A stretch of 64,000 nt of DNA, from positions 434,001 through 498,000 of the forward strand of contig JAAXNY010000011.1 of the NCBI GenBank assembly GCA_013420905.1, read 5' to 3'. The notes under the pieces were generated by a model that ran no database searches, had not been told where the DNA came from, and worked only from the letters and a program-made list of their open reading frames with translations. How positions within the stretch are numbered: position 1 is the first letter of the stretch; each line of letters begins with the position of its first letter. A program made the position numbers and the translations under genes. Below, piece after piece: positions 56,754-64,000 of the stretch. Source of the DNA: Collybia mongolica (taxonomy: Eukaryota > Basidiomycota > Agaricomycetes > Agaricales > Clitocybaceae).

Positions 56754-58023
56754 CTAGGAATATTGTTTAAAACCAGTTGCAAGCCAATCCCAGATGGCAA
56801 TAGATGTCTCCCCCACTTTTGGACCATTGACGATGAAATCGAAGAACGGATCATCGTGAACACCGTACTTCTCCAAAATGAATCGCACCCCATCATGGTC
56901 TCGACGGAATTGGTCTGCAAAAACGACGATGTCATCCCTCAAGCATTCCGCGTCGCCAGCAGTGATGAGGACCCGGTCAACTACGGTCGGTACGTTCCTA
57001 AACCATGATTTTGGTGCCTTCACAGCCTCGATGTAGCATCGTTGGGAATCAGGTATCCCATCCAAGATCTCACGACTCCACCAGTCAAGGGTCCCCTTAC
57101 CAACGACGTCATTGTTTTCGTTTGAGATGAGTGAGCCCCCTTGGCTTGATAGCGAAACCCACGGTGACATGAGGAACATGCCACGGATAGGAGCCGATAG
57201 CTTAACTCTCGGGATACCATCAAGGGGGTGAAGTATGTGTGAGATAAGCTGCAGAGCCAGGTTGGCCCCGGCTGAGTCGCCAGTAATTTGGATATTTTCG
57301 GGGCTCACGCCAGTCGAAATGAGGTGCTCCAGTGCCAGTACGGCTTGTTTTAGTGGGGTAGGAAAGGTGGCAGTTGGTTCTAATGCTATGGTGCCCAGTT
57401 AGTATGAACTCTTCACTAGCTAGGTTATTTATCAAGGACGCACAATAGTTCAAGAAAACTAGTCCCGTGTCCACTCCGCGGTCCTTGAGTTCTGTCAGGG
57501 TGTGCTTCCAGAATCCGGCACCAAACCCGGTCATAGGAAAAAAGAACCCTCCGCCTAAAAGCATTATGTCAAACAAGCGTCTATGAGAGGCACCGTGAAA
57601 CCGTGCTCACCATGGAAGTATAAAATAACTCGATCGGTCCGGCGCCTCCCGATCCAATGGAGCCTTGCATTTTCTCCGAGATCATCGGTCAAAGCTGGTA
57701 ATCCATTTTGCTTCGTCCAGTTCATGTATATGTGATATGTATCGCCGAGTAACCACTGGAACGCAGTAGGATTCAATTTCTCACAGGAGAAATAAGAAAG
57801 CTTTTCCATGAGAACACGCTTCCAGCTCTTGTGGGCGTTGTTGGGATGAAAAGGCGAGGTAAGTAGCGTCCATGCAAGTACAAGTGCTGTGAGGAGAATT
57901 AGTAGAAATTCATGGTGAGAATTGGTTAGTCAACATACGCATATGGAACAAGAGAGATACGACCAACGCCAACTTCTCGGTCCAGGATGCATTTCCATAC
58001 TGCTTCGATGTTGATGTCAACAT
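56754..58023 (-). CDS. Alpha/beta-hydrolase, HSL-type esterase, paralog 2
   Basis: Same four-exon layout as paralog 1: exon 1 from ATG 58023 (MLTSTSKQYGNASWTEKLAL, intron donor GTATGTTGACTAAC); exon 2 about 57885-57613 (LVLAWTLLTSPFHPNNAHKS .. RTDRVILYFHG); exon 3 about 57552-57448 (GGFFFPMTGFGAGFWKHTL .. VFLNY); exon 4 about 57390-56754. Catalytic parts: HGGG across the intron, GDSAGANLAL, ITAGDAECLRDD, EKYGVHDDPFFDF. No lesion is seen, so it is probably functional. It is the first of three head-to-tail copies (minus order: 61818, 60005, 58023), which points to unequal crossing-over. Confidence 0.87.
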
Positions 58024-58741
58024 ATTTTTAAGGAGGGAGGATTATGAATTGGCGTGTGCGAGGTGTTCAGTTGCTTGAATGGTCAAAGCATGACGAGCTT
58101 TTATTCATTACACTAGCCTTGAATGACTCAAGCGTCTTCCGTGGCATGAGGCTCGGTGCCGAGCACAATGACTGCATTGTGGCTATATACAACACGATGA
58201 GTAGTTTTTTTTAAAGGTTTCCCAACATGGGATGTCGGTCGACGTTCCTCTTGAGACATGTGTCACGGGAAATCCCCCACAAAATTTTTTTTTTTGCACT
58301 AGGTGAGATGGATTCGAAAAGATGACTCTATCTTGTGTGCCTGGAGTTATTAATATCGTAAGACTCGGTTGATCAATGGAATAATTGTTAAGCCTTACCG
58401 CGGTTGGCCGGTCGTGGGTAGGTTGGGTGTTGCTGATGCGGTCCGAGATTAAGTCATTGAACCGGGTACTAGCGTTCGACCTGTTTGATCGGTGCTGGGA
58501 CTGCGCGTCCGGACAAAATGAGTAGGATTTTATGGCTCATTTGAAGGACATTACATTTGTGGCACGGAGCGATCACAGTGGAGCAGCGAGGCGTGTGCCA
58601 GTAGTTCAATAATTGTACCTAGGGGATTTTCGTTAACATCTTGTGGCTATCTCTCTCGCCCATCTAGTGGGTGACTCAAGGAAAAATTATCAGTTCAAAA
58701 CTATCATACAAATTTCAAGATATTTACTCTTGTATACCAGC

Positions 58742-60005
58742 CTACGACAGCTTGAAACCTTCCGCAAGCCAATCCCAGATAATCGGGGTGAGTTCTCCCA
58801 CATTATCCTCCATCGTTATAAAATTTAGGTACGGCCCAACATGCGCGCCATGCTTCCCCAGAATGAACCGTGCTTCATTGTGATCCCGGCAGAATCGATC
58901 TGCAAATATGACGACCCCGTCCCTCAAGCACTCCTTCTCGCCGACGGTGATAAGAACCCGGCCAATCGCGGCTTCGGTACCTTTAAACCAAGGCTCTGGC
59001 GCGGTGATTGGCTCAATATAATGTCGCTGAGAATTGGGCACCCCCTGTAGGGCCTGATGGCTCTACTCAACAAGGCACTTAGTGCCGATCATGTCGTTTC
59101 CGTCGTTCGTAACGAGTGAGTTTCCATGGCCTGACAACGATACCCACGGAGACATGAGGTACACACCACGGATGGGACTAGATAGTGTGATGCGAGGTAC
59201 ACCGTCGAGGGGATGGAGTACGTGTGAGATGAGCTGCAGGACCAGGTTGGCCCCAGCGGCCTCACCTGCGATTTGAATGTTCTCTGGACTTACGCCAGTC
59301 GAGATGAGATGCTTCAAAGCTATCACAACTTGCCTTAGCGGGGTAGGAAAAGTGGCAGTCGGTATTAGTGCTACGGAATACGAGTAGACTGAGCTTGTAC
59401 AGCTCAGTGTAACTCGTGGGGACGAACAATAATTTAAGATGGCGAGTCCGGTATCCGCACCACGTCCTTGAGCTCCGTAATAGATTGTTTCCAGAAGTTG
59501 GCTCCAAAGTTAGTCAGAGGAAGTAAAAACGCTCCACCTGCAAGCATTTGTCAGATAAGCCGTAATAATAGGGGGGTTTTGTTCACCGTGAATGTACAAG
59601 ATAACCCGGTCAGTCCTGGACCTTCCAATCCAAAGAAGCCTGGCATTTTCCTCAAGGTCATCAATCAAGACTGGTAACCCGTTTTTTTCAGTCCATTCCA
59701 TATAAACTTGACGTGTGTCGCCCATTAACCATTGGATTTGGGAGGCGCTCAGTCGATCTGTCAAGAAGTAGAAATATTTATCGGCCAGCACACGCTTCCA
59801 ACTCTTGCGGGAGTTGCTGGGATGGAACGGCGAGGTCAGTAGCGCCCACACAAGCACAAGCGCTGCAAAAGGGCGGTAGGCTTGGTGGTGACTATGAGCG
59901 TCTATTGACCATCCACATACGCATGTGGAATGAGAGAGATGCAATCGCGGTCACTTTCTCGATCCAAGAGACGTTTCCGTACAATTTCGGTGTTGAAGTC
60001 GACAT
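58742..60005 (-). pseudogene. Alpha/beta-hydrolase paralog 3, catalytic serine lost
   Basis: Exon 1 from ATG 60005 (MSTSTPKLYGNVSWIEKVT); exon 2 (AALVLVWALLTSPFHPSNSR .. RTDRVILYIHG); exon 3 (GGAFLLPLTNFGANFWKQS), in which a single base is missing at LKD-RG, shifting the frame near 59463; last exon with PENIQIAGEAAGANLVLQL. The nucleophile box GDSAG is GEAAG here (Ser to Ala, and Asp to Glu), and TAG at 59060-59062 replaces a Trp codon (LVEW in relatives). The rest (VGEKECLRDG, KHGAHVGPYLNF) runs to the stop at 58742. With three independent defects it cannot encode an active esterase. Confidence 0.85.
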
Positions 60006-60569
60006 CCTGCCGAGGAGGTTGAGATACGGGTTGAGCGATACAAGGTATGGCCTGGATAATGAAGTCATGGAGTATATATGACGCAAATGGAACATACCTT
60101 TTCCCTTTCTCACAGAACGTTTTGGGCCAGTGGAGTAACTAGGTTGTTATATGTAGGCTGGTTTATTTTTGGATGACGACAGGGTTCGCGTTCGAGTATT
60201 GCGAAGAACTTGTGTTGTACATCGTCATAGATGTAAATTAGATCGGGAATAACTTTCTCGAATATCGCCCGGGTTGACCGGAAACCTGAGTGAGCATACG
60301 CATCTCGGTATGATGATCACCGTAAAAAAAAAGGTTTTGTGGTTGTATGACATGGAAAACCGAATACACCACGAAGCATCAGTGTCGATTTCCAAACATC
60401 GATATCACCGGAATCGAAGCCAAATCAGACCCAGGCACTCGCAGATTCACGGATATGACTGGAAGAAGCGCCTCGGCGGCCGATCTGAGGGGCACGAATA
60501 AAGGGCGTCAGTTTAAATGTACAAATCAACAATTTTTGGAGGAAGGAAACCACTACAAACGATACAAGT

Positions 60570-61818
60570 TTACGAACGCTTGAACCCCTCTGCAAGCCAA
60601 CCCCAAATGACTGGGGTTAGCGTCCCGAGCTTAGTCTCATTCGCAAGGAAATCGAAGAACGGATCATTGTGTACACCATGCTTCTGAATGACAAATCGTG
60701 CTTCATCATGGTCCCGGCAGAACCGATCCGCGAAAACAACGATATCATCCCACAAACACTCTGCATCGCCACCGGTGATGAGAACCCGGTCAACAACCGA
60801 TTTTGCATCTTTGAACCACGTCTTGGGCGCTTTGATCGCTTCGATGTATGGCAGCTGTGAGTCAGGTATTCCCTCCAGGACCTGACGACCCCACTCGGCG
60901 AGGGATTTGTAGCCAGTGGTATCGTTGGGTTCGTTTGTAACGAGCGAGCCTCCCTGACCTGAAAGGGAAACCCATGGCGACATAAGATACACTCCACGGA
61001 TAGGAGCTGACAGTTTAACGCGTGGGATGCCGTTGAGGGGGTGGAGTAGGTGTGAGATGAGTTGGATGGCAAGGTTGGCCCCGGCTGAGTCGCCAACAAT
61101 TTGGATATTCTCTGGCCTCACGCCAGTAGAGATGAGATGGTTTAGCGCTAGCACGGTTTGCTTAAGGGGGGTAGGGAAAGCAGCAGTCGGCACTAGAGCT
61201 GCGATGCCGGCTGAGTTTAGGTCGAACAGGTCCGATCACCGGACCGGAACTTACTATAGTTCAAAATGGCGAACCCCGTATCAACCCCGCGGTCCTTGAG
61301 TTCCGCAAGGGTTCGTTTCCAGAACGAGACACCAAAGTCAGTCATAGGAAGCACGAATGCACCGCCTAAGTGGTTTATTCAGATCAGCGGCAGCGAAGAC
61401 ATACCTGACTCACCATGTAGGTACAAGATAACTCGGTCAGTACTGGGTCTCCCGATCCACAGCAGCCTCGTATTCTCCCTAATGTCATCGGTTAGAGCTG
61501 ACTGTCCATTCTGCTTCGTCCAGGTCTTATATACGTGGAGCGTATCGCCGAATAACCATTGAAGCTGAATAGTGCTCAGGTTTTGCGTTAAGAAATATAT
61601 GACCTTATCGCTGAGAACACGCCTCCAGGTCTTGTGGGCGTTGTTAAAATGGAACGGTGAGGTCAGCAATGTCCATACAAGCACGAGAGCTGTGGGCGAA
61701 TAATGGGGTTAGTGGAAATAGATACTCGTCAGCCCATTGACATACGCATGCGGAACAAGAGCGCCGCAGTCGCTGATGCTTTCTCTGCCCAAGTCACATC
61801 GCCGTACGGTCTCGACAT
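60570..61818 (-). CDS. Alpha/beta-hydrolase, HSL-type esterase, paralog 4
   Basis: Exon 1 from ATG 61818 (MSRPYGDVTWAEKASATAAL); exon 2 about 61690-61408 (LVLVWTLLTSPFHFNNAHKT .. STDRVILYLHG); exon 3 about 61366-61257 (GGAFVLPMTDFGVSFWKRTL .. FAILNY); exon 4 about 61200-60570. It has HGGG across the intron, GDSAGANLAIQL, GGDAECLWDD and KHGVHNDPFFDF, so the catalytic triad is complete. An upstream neighbour is lacking for over 1.8 kb, so this is the outermost copy of the array. Confidence 0.87.
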
Positions 61819-63696
61819 TGAAGTCGGGATGCTGCGAGGTGTAAAATGTGGGTGTACAGGATGGTTTAGGAGCTATCGGCGAAGGTCTTGGATATATAAA
61901 GGGAGGCCGAATCGTGTCTACTCTTCTCTTTCTCACAACATGCCTAAATGACAGCATCCCCGGTGACAAGCGAACTCGGCTCTAGCGTGTGGGGTGATAT
62001 GAAGCCTTTCGATGAATAGTTGGTCCAGAAGGGCCTTACGCAGATTTTGACCGTTTGGCGTTCGAATGACAGAGGTCGTAGGAGCTCTCCAGAATATGCT
62101 AAGAGAAGGATCGGTACACAACGAGTGTTGTACAAAGAGGATTGACTATGCTTGTGCGGTGCCTATGTAAACCCTGTGATTACATGGACAATCAAAACCT
62201 GCCAAGTGGAGGTAAGTTGGCGTCTACGCACCTTGCTCGTGACCCTCAGTAAAAAATAAAGTCAAACTTTAGTCGCGAGTTTTGACATCACCCAAATGTA
62301 ATGGTCAAGAGCCAGCCCAAAGTAGTCAAAAATCATTCATTTCCTCCCAAATGGCCAAATCCACATTGAAAGTTGACAAAATCATAAGTTTGAATTACCA
62401 TTTTTATTGACTCTTGTAAGACTTTTCGTTGACTTTGTCATTACTGCTGAGTTTACACTGACTAAGCATGACTTTATTTTTTACTGAGCGTGACCCATTG
62501 ATGATTGGTCGGCTAAATATATGTGTCGCGTTGACGCGTCGACTTTGGTGTTGGCTAGCACTGGTTTGAGACCATTAACGTGCGTATAGCTCTCTTGAAC
62601 AGCGAGTAAACTGGACATCATCCCGTTGTGTCCGTTTGGACATTTGGTTGCAGCTACGTGTCAAGTGTAATCTCCAAGCATCCTAATCCCTAAGGAGCTC
62701 CAACGAGCGCGAGAGTACGAGTTATGAATTTCAAAATAGATTCATTGGCTATGCGTGCCCGAATAGAAAGGCTAGATGGGGGAATGAGGAGAGCCGCCGT
62801 GTCCGATGCCGGGACCTGTTTTGGTACTGTACAGCCGCCGGCGTCGCCCGCAATGCCTTTTCTCTGAGTTGCTTTAGCCGTTCAACCTTGCGTTCAACCT
62901 TCCCCAACCTGATTAGCCACGACCCTGGTATGGAATCTGTTTTCAAGTGAGTATTTATTAACCCTTCTTCCCTCCCTTCATATGATTACACCAAAGGAAT
63001 TAATTAGACTACGAGCGCTCGTTGCGTTTTGAGTTCAACCTTTCTACATCTCACATGTAGCTGAAACCTTCACCCTTATATCTTTTCCTGTTGTTGCTTT
63101 GGTCAAAATCTGACATTTCGATTCATAGGTCCTAGAAAGTTGCTTTGAAGGTCGTAGTGGGGTAGAAACAATGGAGACGCTAGTTCATTCGATCTGTTTT
63201 TTTCGAGACCTTGTTTTGATACGCAAATCCCATGTCATTTCTATGATTCGCACCCTTTTGACATCAAAGCCCTCAACATTCTATAATTGAGGGTTCAGGC
63301 AATCAAGAAAAGCTCAGATGTGAATCCTGCAGTTGGCCGCTGAGGTGTTCGAGGTGCGGCGTGAAGACGAAACGGTATCTCGGGATTGAACATGGTACGG
63401 GGATAATTTATAAATGCTCGTGTGTTATAGATACTAACCACTTCCGCATTAGGAAGCATAGTCTTGACTTTCCCGGCGCTTCGTCGAGCTCTATGCTTTT
63501 ACACTAAGGCCGGATGAAGCTCGTGCTGCGTCCGTACCAAGACAATGTATCCGCTGGGTTGGTTATTACCTCACGAAGGGCCAGATCTAAATACAAGCAA
63601 CGTTTCCCCCTTTCAGTTTAGAACCAAGTCAGCCCCCAGGTTATTTAATATTCCAAGGCCAGTCACACTTGAAAATCCATCTTCACTTCAACCATC
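61819..63696. other. Intergenic region
   Basis: Contains the inverted-repeat element at 62239-62494. No gene was recognised elsewhere; a 65-residue minus-strand frame at 62749-62946 is basic and unsupported. Confidence 0.4.
62239..62494. repeat. 256-bp inverted-repeat element
   Basis: The arms GTGACCCTCAGTAAAAAATA and, inverted, GTCACGCTCAGTAAAAAATA continue through AAGTCA (26 bp, two or three mismatches). The interior holds several GTTGACTTT/AAAGTTGAC phrases in both orientations. Probably a MITE; no target duplication was determined. Confidence 0.65.
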
Positions 63697-64000
63697 ATGT
63701 TCTCCTCGCACACCAACATTCTTTGGCGCCTTGCGCCCTTTACACTCCTTTTCTTCGGGGCCATATGGGATGCCTATGTCTCGTCCATCCTCCAAGACAA
63801 CTCCACTCCTCTGCCACCCCCACCTGCTTTGGTCGTCCCAGCGCCAACTAAGACGACCCCGTCCATCCCTACACCCACCCACTCATCACTGACCACGGCC
63901 ATCGCACTGTGCGCCGTTTGTGCCGCCATCACAATTGTGTCAGCAGTGACTGTTTTGAGCAAGGGTAGATCCCCTTCCCCTTGGCCTGCCCCGCCACGGA
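63697..64000 (+). CDS. Predicted membrane protein, N-terminal part (cut by right edge)
   Basis: The ATG at 63697 (context ACCATCATGT) opens a frame that runs to the window end without a stop. The N-terminal hydrophobic segment LAPFTLLFFGAIWDAYV (about residues 13-29) is a signal anchor or first helix. It is followed by a Pro/Thr-rich linker (LPPPPALVVPAPTKTTPSIP) and a second hydrophobic helix, TTAIALCAVCAAITIVSAVT (about residues 67-86), then Lys/Arg. No family recognised. Confidence 0.5.
   Translation, partial: MFSSHTNILWRLAPFTLLFFGAIWDAYVSSILQDNSTPLPPPPALVVPAPTKTTPSIPTPTHSSLTTAIALCAVCAAITIVSAVTVLSKGRSPSPWPAPPR

Overview
The window looks like nuclear DNA of a basidiomycete mushroom (Agaricomycetes). 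The evidence is short GT-AG introns of about 50 nt, a Plavaka-type transposase, Spt5-like KOW proteins, a DUF6534 membrane protein, a basidiomycete-type P450 and Ty3/gypsy chromoviruses. No bacterial operon structure, rRNA, tRNA or CRISPR array was recognised. The species cannot be named from the sequence alone.

Positions 1-37,600 are a nested transposon graveyard. In order they hold: a Ty3/gypsy element running off the left edge (minus strand); a SAP-like ORF it landed in; three families of long dispersed repeats (called R1, R2 and R3 here), each present two or three times; two hAT-like non-autonomous elements with perfect 8-bp target duplications; a Helitron helicase fragment; a full-length chromovirus (10,318-16,611) with a 5-bp target duplication, and a solo LTR of the same family inside an Spt5-like gene; a decayed Plavaka transposase; a gypsy integrase remnant; and a complete hAT element (33,642-37,210) nested in R3. 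Many lesions are CGA-to-TGA type stops, which suggests decay of methylated CpG.

Positions 38,500-64,000 are gene-rich. Plus strand: an F-box/beta-propeller-like protein and the start of a membrane protein at the right edge. Minus strand: a possible PD-(D/E)XK nuclease-like protein, an S9C acylaminoacyl-peptidase, a cytochrome P450, a DUF6534 membrane protein and four HSL-type alpha/beta-hydrolase paralogs. Three hydrolases stand in tandem at 56,754-61,818 and one lies upstream of the P450. The esterases and P450 could form a small secondary-metabolism or detoxification neighbourhood, but this is inference. One tandem hydrolase has lost its catalytic serine and carries a stop and a frameshift.

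The strongest structural observations are these. Both gypsy elements share a GGGTTTT slippery site at the gag end, and both have a 10-nt match between the primer site and the putative 5' end of the mRNA. The P450 heme cysteine appears to lie on an 11-nt microexon. R1 holds a near-perfect 70-nt palindrome.
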